DNA of 64,000 nucleotides from Escarpia spicata (GCA_963995525.1 OZ023209.1:36201679-36265678); one strand, 5' to 3'. Counted from the first letter of the stretch, positions 43,140 to 54,960 are shown. The notes: generated by a model from the letters alone, not told the origin. Made by a program: numbers and translations.

Positions 43140-44780
43140 ATATCCAGAGTAAAACTTTGTTCAAAGTTGCTGATAATTATGTTTATTGATTGTGTTTTTG
43201 GATAATGAGGTCCGGTTACTGAGCATGCGTGCGCTGTCTACTTATTAATACGTCACGTTTGGAGCTCCCAGATGGCGAGGTTCGCGCACCTTTATCTACG
43301 TTCAGTCACTTCCCTCGACCATCTACCAACTGGCGATGCGTGTCAATGACACTTGTGATTGACATTGCTTTCTTAGTTGGACTTCTCCTACCTGAGAGAA
43401 TGGAGTGATGATCAACTCTCCAGTTTAAGATACAAAATACAGCAATGTTGATAATTAACGCCCTTTGTCTGTTTCTCCGTGGGAGACTATCAGCCAGTAA
43501 AACTGATTAATACTATAATATTTATATAATGTACGGGTTGGTGCAAATATACATTTTTATTCATTTGAACACTGCCGGTATAAACTCACAACTTATTCAG
43601 TCGTGGCAGTGTTCATAACTTAACTGATCATTGTTAATGGACCAATAAGATGTTCTACTGCGGCTTGTTTTATAACTAGGTTCCGAAGTAACTACATGGT
43701 TACGAACGAGAACCATACACCAAACTTGATTCGTCACAAATTCTATACACGATGAACTTCTGTAGAACCGTATAGTTCACCAAAACCTTCCAACTGCATC
43801 CGCTGACCATAAACGTCAACTGCAGGCAGACCAAACACTTCAAGCTGCATCCCTGGCCAACATGTCATGATACTAAGCATATCTCCAACGTTCCACCGAT
43901 AATATCGGTCGGTAGCATATATTACGTAATGAGTGTATGTGAATTATACGTAAAACACAATACTTATGTTAACTGTTATTATCCATAAAGCATTATGTGT
44001 GAAGAATCCTCGCATTGAAGTTGGAATAATACACGGTTTAACCTATAACGTCCAATATTCCAGGTCGTATTGTCTAACGTTAATCATTATAAAACGGTAT
44101 CATGTATTATGTTATGTGAATAAATAACTATATTGCTCCCACGTGACGTTGTTCCTTTATTCATTGTTCCATTATGGATTGCATAATATATAAGTATCTA
44201 CGCAAATACGTATTTGCTTAGAAATCATGATGTTTTTCTAATTTTTCCTTCAAATTGTCACTCAAACAAGTAAGATAGTCTAATTACTATGATTGAACAG
44301 CCAAATCAAATGGATATCATTAACTATTCAAGCCGTCTAACGGCCACTGTCCAAACGTAGCTCTGAACCAATCGGTTGCACCTTCTCATTGAAATGTTGC
44401 GCGAATTTGCTGCACCCAGCTTCAGTGGAGCCAAATTCCGGGTAGATGACCTTTTGTTGAGTTCCCAGAGACCTGACAAGCCGGAACATCGACTATGCAG
44501 AGTGTCTTGATAGTATATCTTCTTAGCCATGGCTATACAGCCTGTGGAATCGTAGCGGGCTTAAACACAGAGCTGCCGGTGAACTTCAAATTTAGTCGTC
44601 CTCCAACGATACTCGCACTTCTCTCTGGCCTCGCATTGTTGTTGTATCGTGGACGTGGCTTATTCCCTTTCATCACTTTGTTCCTGGTTGGTGCGTGTTT
44701 GTCGAGGACCATTCACAAGACTGTTCTTAGTCGTTAACCTCGTCTTGGGTACATTATGGATGTCTTTGTAAAAACTGATG
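43140..44780. other. Mostly non-coding, nothing firm
   Basis: No recognised domains. A short hydrophobic frame at 44495-44737 (plus; LALLSGLALLLYRGRG) could encode a small membrane peptide, but there is no supporting context. Confidence 0.35.
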
Positions 44781-44789
44781 GCGTTTGTA

Positions 44790-45725
44790 GGCGATATCTT
44801 CTCGAAAATGTTCAAGTGGCAGTTGGCGGAAGTCACGTACAGGGACCTTAACGGGTGCAGTCAACGGCCTGCTCATCACAAGCAACAGTCAACATAATGA
44901 TGATCAACTATTGGCATAGGCTTCACCACCACTGACGTCACTAATTGGTCAACAGCGCGACTAATCACTAGGTCCAGAATATCACAGAGTATGTGCATGG
45001 GATCCCTCACATGTTGAATTAATTCAAAAGTGTCTAGCAGATCTATTAATTTGTCTGCCTTTGAGGGATCGTCATAGTTTAGCTAATCTATGAAATATGT
45101 GGATGTGCCGGAGTTCTTGACTGATGTTGGTGGTTGGTAAATAATGTACACATCGAAAGGCCTGATGGTTATTTTCCTGTGTTGCGGACCCTAAACAATT
45201 CCATGTGTTTGAAACGTGGTGATGAGAATAACTTGCATGTAGACATCACGGTGAAGTAGACCGATTGTCACTTCATTTCTGACACTTTGCGCATTCGTTA
45301 AAGCAATACGTGATTGTTTAGTTGGCAGGGCAGTGGTTGTATTAACACTAATTCTGTTTTTGTGTCGATATGTGCCTGATACCGCTGGTGCCGCTGCAAT
45401 CGCTGCTGCTGGCGCTGCCGCTGCCGCTGCCACTACTGTCACCGCTGCCGGTGCTGGTGTCGGTACTGTCATTGCTACCGCCGCTGGTGCCACTGCTGTC
45501 ATTGCTGTCACCGCTGTCGCTTCTGCTGTCATTGCTGTCACCTCTGCCGCTGCTGGTGTCACTGCTGTCACTGCTGCCGCCGCTGGCGCTACTGGTGCCG
45601 CTGGTGCCGCTGCCACAGTGGATATTCGGTGTTGTTTACGTCCACCTCGGCACCTGCACTTGGTAGGAAGTCTCGCAGCTATGCCAACTTCACATAGCAC
45701 TCTCCACGTACTGGCGTCCAAGCGT
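44790..45725 (-). mobile_element. L2-like LINE endonuclease fragment with trinucleotide expansion
   Basis: Minus strand: a basic RCRGGRKQHRIST start, then a long Ala/Val/Thr/Pro stretch from GCN-type repeats, then TKQSRIALTNAQSVRNEV (the start of an L2-type endonuclease). A decayed part follows, with FDVYIIYQPPTSVKNSG and LLDTFELIQHVRDPMHILCD, then ILDLVISRAVDQL. The order matches the 5' half of the L2-like ORF2. The element stops before the RT. Confidence 0.75.
45373..45620. repeat. Trinucleotide/9-12-bp minisatellite (GCTGTC, GCCGCTG)
   Basis: Imperfect GCTGCC, GCTGTCATT and GCTGTCACC units replace part of the L2 ORF between the RGGRK block and the NAQSVRN block. It is open in several frames because all units are multiples of 3. 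Confidence 0.88.
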
Positions 45726-45954
45726 GACTTGTTGGAATATTTGCCTTATGCCAGTTGACAAGTAGTGTATTGCAGAAGACTTGGTTTTGTTGTGTCATAC
45801 TTCATCACATCTGCCGACAGGTTAGTGGGGGGAGTCAATGATTTCCCTTAGGCATGAAATGTAAATTTTCGGCAACCTTAATAAATGCATTCTCATATAT
45901 CTAAGCAATAAGAAAACTATTAGCATGTAAATTGCTTCCGGACTCGGTTACATT

Positions 45955-46560
45955 CGTAGTTTTGAAAATATAACCTTTCCGAGTCTTACATTGCTCTGAA
46001 CGGAACGTTCGACGTCTTCATGACGTCTTCATCAGCGTTAGTCTGCGCCACTCTCGGTCGTCATGTGACTGTGATGGTAACTGTAACATGACAACACTTC
46101 CAGGAATTTCGCGGGAAGGCTGTATCCGTAATCTCTGTTCATTTCTGGTCGCCTCTCTCTGATTCCAATCGCCTCATTAATTTTTCTTCTCCATAAGTTG
46201 TTTTCTCTGGAGAGCACCTGTGCATCTTTGGCCGATATGTTCTGGCCCTCATTCTGTGTTCACCTACTGTGTTTTTTGAGTCGGGCTCCTGTTGTTCTGC
46301 TGGTTTCACCTACATAGGTCTGATGACAGTCCGGACATCCTATCTCATATATTACCCCACACATGTTGTTCTTGGGGGTTTTGTTCTTGGGGTTCAATAT
46401 GATGGATCTTATGGTGTTATAAGGTTTGTGGTACGTCCCCATTCCACGTTCCCGGAAAATGGTGGTCAATTTCTCTGAGAGGTTGCGCACGTATGCTAAA
46501 GGGATGTTCGGTATTTGGCTGGTCTGTTTTTCTGCACTTGGTGTCTTTCTCTTTTTCTTG
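45955..46560 (-). mobile_element. Penelope-like element 3' fragment with GIY-YIG domain
   Basis: Minus strand: KPYNTIRSIILNPKNKTPKN, then CGVIYEIGCPDCHQTYVGET and SRTTGARLKKHSR, the GIY-YIG-type endonuclease linker region of Penelope-like elements (the YVGET part is clear, the first half is YEI). After a stop it continues with AKDAQVLSRENNLWRRKINE followed by AIGIRERRPEMNRDYG, the normal C-terminus. Downstream (46036-46001, minus) is a degenerate hammerhead-like CTGATGA...GAAC word. Confidence 0.8.
46001..46040 (-). ncRNA. Degenerate hammerhead-like motif of the Penelope-like fragment
   Basis: Minus strand: AACG-CTGATGA, stem GACGTC / GACGTC with an ATGAA loop, then GAACGTTC and CGTT. Stem I could form from AACG and CGTT. 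The GAAA box reads GAAC, so activity is unlikely. Its position just 3' of the GIY-YIG coding region matches Penelope-like elements. Confidence 0.4.
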
Positions 46561-46719
46561 GTGATGTTGAAGTGCAGAAATAAAAATGCTACTTCCCTCT
46601 AAGGTTACGGGTGCCTATTATTGCTAAATAGGTAGTTCGTATTACGCTAAATTGAAACCTCCTCTCCAATTTAAATTGGTTTATGTTGTTGTGAAACTCA
46701 TTACTCATTAGGGTCATTT

Positions 46720-47190
46720 TACACTCTTTTATAGGTGCAAACATTGATTTCCTGGCAAAAACATGTCACCACAGAATAAGGTCACGAGCACTTTTTTGTG
46801 TTAAAATACTCGTTAAGACACTATTGTAAAATTGTAGCCAAACTAAATTTGTATTTTGCTAATTTGATACCGATAGACATTGCTCCTGGTCATGTCGAAC
46901 CATTTGGCACCTCTTTATGTGTTGATGTTGATTTCCTGGACAAAACGTACTTCCATCCTGCAACGTCATGAGTTTGTCCAAAAATACGCCACAATATATG
47001 ATTGTAAAGTCTCAGAAAAAAATAATTTGTATTTTTCCGTTGTGATACCTGTAGCCATTAGTTGTGGTGGTACGAAGCTATTTTGTGGGTACAAGCTTTG
47101 ATTTTCTCGCCAAGACAGTCTCCCATTATAGAAAATGGTGAGGGCCTGTTTTGTCCTCAAATTGACATTTAATAAACCTTTGTAAAGCTT
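46720..47190 (+). repeat. Diverged satellite, unit about 170-185 bp, left block
   Basis: Units are anchored by TTGATTTCCTGG (46744), TTGATTTCCTGG (46928) and TTGATTTTCTCGCC (47098), each followed by an ATTGTAAA(A/G)T word, then a GATACC(G/T)(A/T)AG word and a GTCATGTCGAACC- or GGTACGAAGC-type block. The spacing is 184 and 170 bp. Related units resume at 51.85 kb beyond the L2 and Penelope insertions. Confidence 0.7.
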
Positions 47191-47574
47191 GAGTGAAGAG
47201 GTTCATCATACTGGGTGGTTCAAACGAGTGACATGAATAGCCGCAATAGAGATTGAGGTGTGGTGCAGCGCTTGGCAGTAGCTCCCCTGACAGCTGTCTT
47301 ATTGTTACAAGTTTGACGTATTTCAATTTACGGAACGTTTTAATATTTCTCAGGTGCGTGTATAGAGGTACAGACATTACTTCGGAAGTTTACATTTTAC
47401 TCGAAAATTATTACTGGTGCCGGACTGCTATGGTTTTTAATCGACATTCGTCTACGCTTGCCTTGAGAACCGGTTGCAAACTTGTCAAGCAGAACGCTCT
47501 GGTATATTCCTGGATAACACCGGACCACGAACAACTTTTGTGCAAACGCCGATGATACACAGTGACGCAAGTCG

Positions 47575-50500
47575 CACTTCAGCACGCGTATGTATCGACA
47601 ATGGCTTCAGTGGTGCGTTATTCTAGGACATAGTTGTGGTCAATTGCCACCAATGCAAACAGGTATACCAGATCTCCGGTGACCTGCTGTGTGAATCTTC
47701 TCCTTCACCAACTGTGCATCTCCAAGCGTTCGTCTACGAGACGTAAACACCGTGGCGGTCATAAAGTCGCAAACCAGATCGGGACAATAATTCACTACGC
47801 ACGAGTACCGACGTTGCCACAACCAAGCCGAAATGTACCACATTTGGTAACTATACCATTGTATAAACAGGTACAGCGCGATCAAGGCGTACGAGTATGC
47901 TACGTTAACGCACAATCGTGACGGAACAAAACACTCGCCATTGCAGATCATATACTTGAAAACCATCTCGATATGATGGCGTTATGCGAAACGTGGTTGA
48001 AGCCTTCGAGCGACGCCAGTGTGATTACAGACATTGTACCAAATGGATATTCCATCATGCACACGTCTCGCCCTACCAGCAAACGGGGCGGTGTCGCTAT
48101 TATCCATATATCAGAAATAGTCTTACACAAACAGGATACCGATGCGATTCGATCGTTTGAACACATCGAGTGCCGGCTGAAAACACCTACGTCATTACGA
48201 GAATTGTTGCCATTTACCACCCGCCGCCAGTGAAAAACGGATTGTCAACTACTGTGTTTTTTTAAGAATGGGGCCGTTTCATCGACCAGCATGCCATAAA
48301 ACCTGGACCTCTGAACTGTTATATTGACAATGCTGCAAATGTTGATGCACGGCGACTGATCAATTCTGTGAATGCCACAGGAATGGTGTTGCATGTTCGC
48401 GGGCCAACCCACAGGAAAGGACACACGTTGGATGTACTCATGACCCGCAGCACGGACGAACACCTTGTTCGAAATGTTACCGTTACGGACATGGGCCTTT
48501 CTGACCACTTTGCGATGAGTTTCAACATAGACATTGTTCAACATCGCACTGGCTTGATGAAAATCAAATATCGCAAGTTACGCACCATTGATGCAGTGTC
48601 TTTTCGACAATACATTCCACTGTTCCGTCGGATGATCTTGACTTGCTGAACGTAGAAGAACTGTTTGATCAGTACGATAATATGCTGGTCAGCTTAGTTG
48701 ATTCGCACGCGCCTATGCAAGAAAAGCATGTCCGATTACGCAAGATACAGCGTGATATACCGACGACATGCGGGCTGCGAAACGAGAGAAACGGCAAAGA
48801 GAAAGATCCTGGAGAAAATCCAAACTAGAGATGTATAGACAAATGTACACAGATCAGTGCAAGAGAGTAAATGCACTACTTACCCAAACAAAATCTGCCT
48901 ACTATTCCAGCATAATCTGTGACACAGGCAAGAACCAGCAACGACTGTTCCGAATTGTAAACTGTCTACTGCATCGGAAAGCGGGAACTGTACTCCTTAC
49001 CCACACGTCAGAAGTTGAAATTGAAAAGATCAGAAACATTTGTCGTGAGTTGTCTACCAGCTCTGACAGAGCAAATGGTGACAAAAATGTGGATACCAAC
49101 AGCTGCTCCATATCGGAGCTGTCTTCCTTCTCACTACCAACGCCAGGCGAAATCAAGAATATCATAATGGATGCACCGCCTAAATCGTGCGGCCTAGACC
49201 CAGCTACTACCTGGCTAGTGAGAGAATCGATCGATGAACTTCTGCCCATTTCGTCGCACATAGTTGTGGCATCTCTGCAGTCGTCCGTTATTCCAGATAA
49301 ATACAAGACTGGCTGCATCTCGCCATTAATCAAGAAGGCTGGACTAAATCCAGAATCATTGCAGAACTATCGACCTGTATCGAATCTGGCATTTATCTCT
49401 AAAGTAATCGAGCGGGTTGTAGCAAAACAGCTGTATTTCCACATGCAAGAGAACAACTTGAACGACCAGTTTCAATCGGCATATCGACAAGATCACTCAA
49501 GTGAAACGGCTCTGTTTAAAGTACACAATGACATTATGTGTGCATTAGACCGTGGCTGTGTTGTTGTGTTGGTTATGCTTGACTTGATCGCCGCTTTCGA
49601 CACCATTAACCACGGCATTCTATTGAGCAGACTCACTCACAGATTCGGTGTCACTGGCGCTGCGCTTGAGTGGTTCAGTCTTATTTGTCCGGTCGGCATC
49701 AAGTCGTTCGTATTGGAAGTGTCAAATCCTCCCCAACTGCTGTGCCGTTTGGTGTACCACAAGGCACAGTACTCGGGCCATTGCTGTTCACTGCATATAT
49801 CACACCACTTGGCGACGTCATCAAGAAATTCGGCTTGGATTATCACCTATATGCCGAAGATACGCAACTTTATGTTTCGTATTGTCCTGGTGGAGATGAT
49901 CAACTGAACTCAATGGATCGTCTGTGCTGTTGCCTAGAAGAAATTGGTGAATGGTCTCGGACCAATTTAAAGTTAAATTATCAGAAGACGGATGTCATGG
50001 TGTTTGTTTCTAAACAGAAGTTGCCACTGCTAAAGGAGATTCGTATTTTGGACTCGACTTTGACTTCGTCTTCAAGTGCGCTGGGCGTTGTATTTGATCA
50101 ATCCCTCAACATGTCTAACCACATAAGTGCCGTATATGCACCTCCAGAACATCAGTCGTATCAGGCGATACCTCACAACAGATGCAACTAAATCACTTGT
50201 GCACGCTTTCGTCATATCTAGATTGGACTACGGACATGCCCTGCTGTCTGGTCTACAACGTGACCACATTCACAAACTCAAGCGAATCCAAAACATGGCA
50301 GCCAGAATCACCACGTTCACACCTTGCCGTGACCACATAACTCCGGACTAACATTGGCTGCCAATCAAATGCCGAATCGAGTTTAAAATACTCATTTATG
50401 CGTTCAGATGTCTGAACGGGACGGCGCCGCTGTATCTTGCCAACCTCTTAACCAGGCACTGTCCGAGACGCACACGTTCATCTGAACAACTTTTGCTTGA

Positions 50501-51040
50501 AGTTCCTCGAACGAACCTGGTCAGTTTCGGGGACAGGTCCTTTCGTGTGATTGGACTTCGACTATGGAATGCACTGTCCATTGCTCTCAAGTGCAGCAGA
50601 ACTCTGTCGGCGTTCAGAGAGACACTGAAGACGCACACGTTCAAGGCTCAACACTGCTGACATTTTTTACATTTCGTTTCATTTGAGGAAATTTTACTGC
50701 ATATCTTACTTTTATGCATATATATTTATTATTTTGTGTGCATTATCAGTATTTATTTATGCATGTATGCGTGCGCGTGTGTGGGTATGTATGCATAGGT
50801 ATGCATATATGTACATAGAGTAATAATATGTCTAATTTGTAATTTATCTAATTTTATTTATTTCTAGTCTTTAATTAATAGTTTTAGTATAACTAACTTA
50901 ATGTGTTCTACATTTTATGTGAAGTTTCTTTTTTTGCAGTTTTTATTAGTGTATATTGAATCGCTTGATTGATTTTTACTGTACAGCGCTTCGTGCATGT
51001 TATGGATATTGCGGTCTATAAATATTAAATATTATATAAT
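47575..51040 (+). mobile_element. L2-like LINE, nearly full-length ORF2, inactive
   Basis: Plus strand. A decayed 5' part (47690-47930) with RRKHRGGHKVANQIG and VCYVNAQS; endonuclease 47940-48560 (MMALCETWLKPSSDASVITD, GVAIIH, DMGLSDHFAMSF); then a linker and RT 48768-50190; C-terminal segment 50190-50655 (SLVHAFVISRLDYGHALLSG to FRETLKTHTFKAQHC). The 3' UTR ends near 51035 with an AGCGCTTCGTGCATGTTATG stretch and TATAAATATTAAAT, the L2-type end. About five frameshifts and some stops are present. It is younger than the copy at 8.4 kb, judging by longer open frames. Confidence 0.88.
47930..50660 (+). pseudogene. L2-like ORF2: endonuclease and reverse transcriptase, broken
   Basis: The longest open part (48768-49907, 379 codons) carries the linker and RT fingers/palm: CGLDPATTWLVRESIDELLP, NYRPVSNLAFISKVIERVVA, QSAYRQDHSSETALFKVHND, and VMLDLIAAFDTINHGILLSR with the first catalytic Asp. 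After a frame change near 49670, FGVPQGTVLGPLLFTAYITP and YAEDTQLYVSY follow. The catalytic box is YAED rather than YADD, which would disable the enzyme. The conserved C-terminal segment resembles that of the element at 10.33-10.46 kb (LWNALSIALKCSRTLSAFRE against KWNTLPLELKTV). Confidence 0.88.
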
Positions 51041-51085
51041 TTATTTTTTTAAATACTTATTTCACAGTCAGTTTACCTTTAGTTC

Positions 51086-51126
51086 TCGTGACGTTTCGAT
51101 TGCTTTCAGCAGTCTTCTTCAGACGA
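51086..51126 (-). ncRNA. Hammerhead-type motif in the left terminal repeat
   Basis: Minus-strand copy of the motif at 51761-51801. Stem II carries one change (GCAATC for GCAGTC), giving one C-A mismatch. The core words CTGAAGA, GAAAC and GTC are intact. Confidence 0.6.
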
Positions 51127-51760
51127 CTACCGCTAGGTGGCGACACGGTTGTCCTTCAGAGCAGACGTAGTCACTCAGGTGTGTGCTCCCCGGCTGCGCC
51201 CTGGGTGGCTCTTCAAGAGATCGTCATAGATGTACCTCGTCTAGGTTCATGCAGTCCTTGGTTTTTCTAATCCAGATCGCTTCTTTGATGCTTCTTGTCC
51301 TACAGTCCGACTCCCTGTCCACAAATGTGGCCCCCTTCCAGTCTATTATGTGATTTTGCTGTGTCATGTGGTCTGTGATAGCTGATTTGTTTATATCCTT
51401 TTCCGATGTTTTTCTGTTGTTTCTGGTGTAGGGTCTGTTCGTTGTTGCTTTGTCTGCGTCATCTCTGTGTTCTCTGATGCGGGTTCCAAGTGTGCGTTTC
51501 GTTTCTCCGATGTATGTGGCATTGCAGTTCTTACATGATATAGCGTGCACTCCTTCGCACATCTTGTGTAGTTCCACTTTGTCTGTTGGTCTTACCAGTG
51601 ACCTCTTGATGGTGTTGTGAGGTTTCATTGCTGTGACCACTTTGTATTTCTCCATGATCCGTGATGTTGTTTCGGATAATCCTTGGACATACGGAAGTAC
51701 CACCATGCCTGAGTGACTACGTCTGCGCTGAAGGACTACCGTGTCGCCATCTAGCGGTAG

Positions 51761-51801
51761 TCGTCTGAAGAAGACTGCTGAAAGCAGTCGAAACGTCACG
51801 A
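51761..51801 (+). ncRNA. Hammerhead-type ribozyme motif in the right terminal repeat
   Basis: TCGT-CTGAAGA-A, stem II GACTGC / GCAGTC with a TGAAA loop, GAAAC, GTC, ACGA. This gives the CUGANGA and GAAA cores, a perfect 6-bp stem II, and a 4-bp stem I (TCGT with ACGA). Stem III has no loop: GAAACGTC contains palindromic ACGT, so a minimal or dimeric hammerhead is the only way to close it. Hammerhead motifs in Penelope-like terminal repeats are established knowledge. One A at the base of stem II is unpaired. Confidence 0.65.
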
Positions 51802-51844
51802 GAACTAAAGGTAAACTGACTGTGAAGTAAGTTAAACTATCACT

Positions 51845-52720
51845 CCTTTGTAAAGCTTGTAAAACTGTAGACAAATTAGTTTGATATTTTATTAATGTGA
51901 TATCGGTAGACATTACGCCTGGTCATTTGGAGCTGTTTTGCACCTGTTTATGTGTGCAGGAGTTGACTTTCTAGCAACAACATAACCCCCACCCTGTAAA
52001 ATCGCGAATGCCGTTTTTGTTCCAAAAATACAAAATAAAATATGATTGTAAAGTCTTAGTCTAGTTAAGTTGGTATGCTGCTATTGTGACGTTTATATAC
52101 GTTATCACAAGGCATACTGAGCTATTTTGTACCTTTTGTACATTTTGTATTTTATGTGGGTGCAAGATTTGACTTTCTGGCCAAACACGTATCCCCACAC
52201 GTACTGTATGGCCAATTGCGAGTACATATTTTGTCAAATAAATACTCTGTAAGATGCAATGTTAACCCTTTATGCACATTGAATTAGTCTTTGTCATTTT
52301 GTCATCGACGAACAATATTCTTTTTTCATTTTGAGCTGTTGTTACTTTCCGGTTGCATGTGTTGATTTCCTCAACTAGAACTTACGTCATCTTTGAAAAA
52401 AAAATACACTCATGACATTACAGGGTGGATGATATTTTGGCCATGTAAAACTTACATTCACCGAGAGGTGCCATATGGCTTCAGATGACCAATTGTACTG
52501 CAAGTTGGTGTCACACAGTAGCAAACAAAGTAATGCGATTAAAGCGTTACAACCTGACATTGATGGGTGTTTGTTTGACAGAATAGGCACCCGTGACCTT
52601 GCAGAGTGGTATAGTTTTGTGGTAAGGAAATCAACCCATGCACCCACATAAAGATGTAAAATGTCTCCAAATAAACAGGTATATTGTACCACAATGGTTT
52701 AATGCTTCAAACAATCACAC
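51845..52720. repeat. Diverged satellite, right block, with an inverted unit
   Basis: It resumes the family seen at 46.7-47.2 kb: TTGTAAAGCTTG, GATATCGGTAGACATTACG, CCTGGTCATTTGGAGC, GTTGACTTTCTAGCAACAAC, then TTTGACTTTCTGGCCAAACA. On the other strand the words CACCCACATAAAGATG and GGAAATCAACCCATGCACC (about 52625-52660) are the same unit inverted. The array was evidently split by the L2 and Penelope insertions. Confidence 0.6.
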
Positions 52721-52729
52721 TTACTCTAT

Positions 52730-53160
52730 AGTTAGAATATATTAATCGAAAAACATACTTTTGACCTTTGGTCAAGGTCATTAAACGTAAACACAAAGAA
52801 TGGCAACATAAGTGTCCTTATTGCTTAGACACTTGAGTGTTATTTTAACTGCTTTGCTCTCACATCCATTTATGACTGGAGTTATTGACTCTTTTGGTGA
52901 ACAATTTCAATTTCAACCCGTTCATACATCGACCGTCAAGCTTTGTTGTATTTCTATGAACACGCCATTACGCTCTTGAAACACGCTATGTGCTGTGCTC
53001 GCGTCTGATATGGCTCTAAGCTCTACTACGGTGCATTGGCAGGAATCCAGTAAGACATGGTCTGGGACTAAATATCCCATTATATTCCGTTGCACAGCTT
53101 CTAGATGTTTCGTCACTTAAGAATGGCTTCATATAGACATTGGCCCTACACCACACACAT
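52730..53160. other. Mostly non-coding; possible LINE-derived frame on minus
   Basis: A minus-strand frame 53116-52922 (HLEAVQRNIMGYLVPDHVLL) recalls the LEAVQRR segment of LINE C-termini, but the match is too short to assign. Confidence 0.3.
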
Positions 53161-53164
53161 ATGA

Positions 53165-53303
53165 TATATATATATATATATATACACACACACGCACCCG
53201 CACACGCTCACGCCCACGCACACAGACACACACACACGCACACACGCACACACACACACACGCACACACGCACCCGCTCATGCACACACACCCGCGCACG
53301 CTC

Positions 53304-53347
<44 letters not shown>

Positions 53348-53372
53348 ACACACACACACACACACACACATT
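53165..53372. repeat. (CA)n microsatellite with CG and GCAC interruptions
   Basis: Over 200 bp of CACACA with CACGCACC, CTCACGCC and similar interruptions, preceded by (TA)n at 53162-53182. Confidence 0.96.
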
Positions 53373-53379
53373 CTGCCAG

Positions 53380-54960
53380 GAGCGCGTGACGTACGTATAC
53401 GTTGACCTCGTTCTGGCTGAACGCACAAGTCAATCGCGTTTGACATCGATCAGTAATAATAAATAGTAAATTAATACAATCAATCTTCCTGGTTGATTAT
53501 TCGAGTGAAAGGCAAGGCTGATGCAATAGTTCTCACGCCCAACAATGTTGTTGTGCTGTTTAGTTAAACGTTTGACTTAGCGGAGCTGTAATCAGAGATG
53601 GAATGGAATACTTTAATGCGTGACCTAACAGTAAGTCTATATTACTCAATGCCTGCTTGATTTGTGTGGTCGGGATTTGTTACTATTAAAGACCCTACAA
53701 AGCCTGTGCGAATTTTGATCACGTCTCATTGACCCATTTCATTCACCAGAAACTCAGCCATATTGTACCATTCTGCCCATAATTGGTGGAATTGAGTAAA
53801 GATAAACCATTTGCATAGTAAACACAGCGTTATGGAATATTTCTCAGAAACGTAGACGTACCAGTTAGTCCTGGTGCTAATTTCCAAAAGGGCATTAAAA
53901 CAGGAGTTGGCTGCACCCCCCGCCAACATAGGTTTCTTGATATTTTCTTTCTAATTGAACTATAAACTAATAACGTTCAAACATTAACCAAACATTAAGG
54001 TGTCCGTTCTATAAAAACGACATTTATCACGAGTGGTTGGCAACAATTCACAGAAATAGGTAAAATCACAAAATATCCCCTAAACAAAATAATTTTAGTT
54101 GAATCTCGTTATAAATTCACAAGTAGAACACACAATGTTTAACTTTCAATCATTAGTATGATACGTTCGATAATTTTGTGTAAAAATTTCTCACTTTTTT
54201 CAGTAAAATCTATACGCGTAGTGCTTCCGTTTGTTCCACACTCATACCCATAGTATATTGACCCGATAATTTCATATCAGTATGTTCCAATATCCTCGTA
54301 CTATTACTTGGAAAAACAACTGGCGAGAAATATTCAATATTAATGAAGATATCATCATATATGTAGACCAACCCCCAAAATCGAGAAAATGACGGGAAAT
54401 GACAAAACGTTACACAATATGCTCTAAATCAACTATATATTTGCTAATCATCTCATAGTCTCACCTAGTTGGTCATAACATAATGCAAAGCAATTTTACC
54501 ACCAATCAGGTGCATACATTTAACTTTTCGCCAATATAAAATATGAAATACACAGTTTTTTATCGACATACGGTGAACTAGGTGTCTGTGTTTATATGGT
54601 CAATAACTTCGACATACTGAACGAATAATTGTTATTTGTTATGTTTGAACAATAATATAGACATTTCCGTAACCCTACCCCCTTATCGAACAAAACCACA
54701 AAGTCCTTTCAGAGTGGGCATAGCTCACGTTGTGTTCGTGTAAGACTTTCAGTGTGATTACATACATTTCTGGCTGACATGTATTTAATAACACAACCTG
54801 TTTCTCTTTTTGACACATAAATGCGTAATTGTGAGATGCATGCATTGACTTCATGATTATGGTAATCTAAGTAGGCATTTGGGCAAATCGCAAATACTAT
54901 GATAATAATAACAAAAGTAAAGTATATCACAATTTAAAGGTTCTCTATTGAAGTTCACCA
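53380..54960. other. Non-coding, nothing recognised
   Basis: AT-rich interval with stops in all frames. I see no repeats with clear boundaries. Confidence 0.45.

Larger units (their letters stand above)
51054..51832 (-). mobile_element. Penelope-like fragment bounded by inverted terminal repeats
   Basis: Inverted repeats of about 125 bp (51054-51181 and 51708-51832, roughly 95 percent alike) enclose a minus-strand GIY-YIG region: KPHNTIKRSLVRPTDKVELH, then CKNCNATYIGETKRTLGTRI, KSAITDHMTQQNHIIDWKGA and RTRSIKEAIWIRKTKDCMN (about 51650-51225). Penelope-like elements are known to carry terminal repeats in direct or inverted orientation. The RT is absent, so this is a 5'-truncated copy with an inverted terminal repeat on both sides. 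It sits directly after the 3' end of the L2-like LINE. Confidence 0.85.

Noticed and set aside
44495..44737. Small hydrophobic protein gene
   Set aside because: One hydrophobic segment in a short frame without promoter, splice or homology support.
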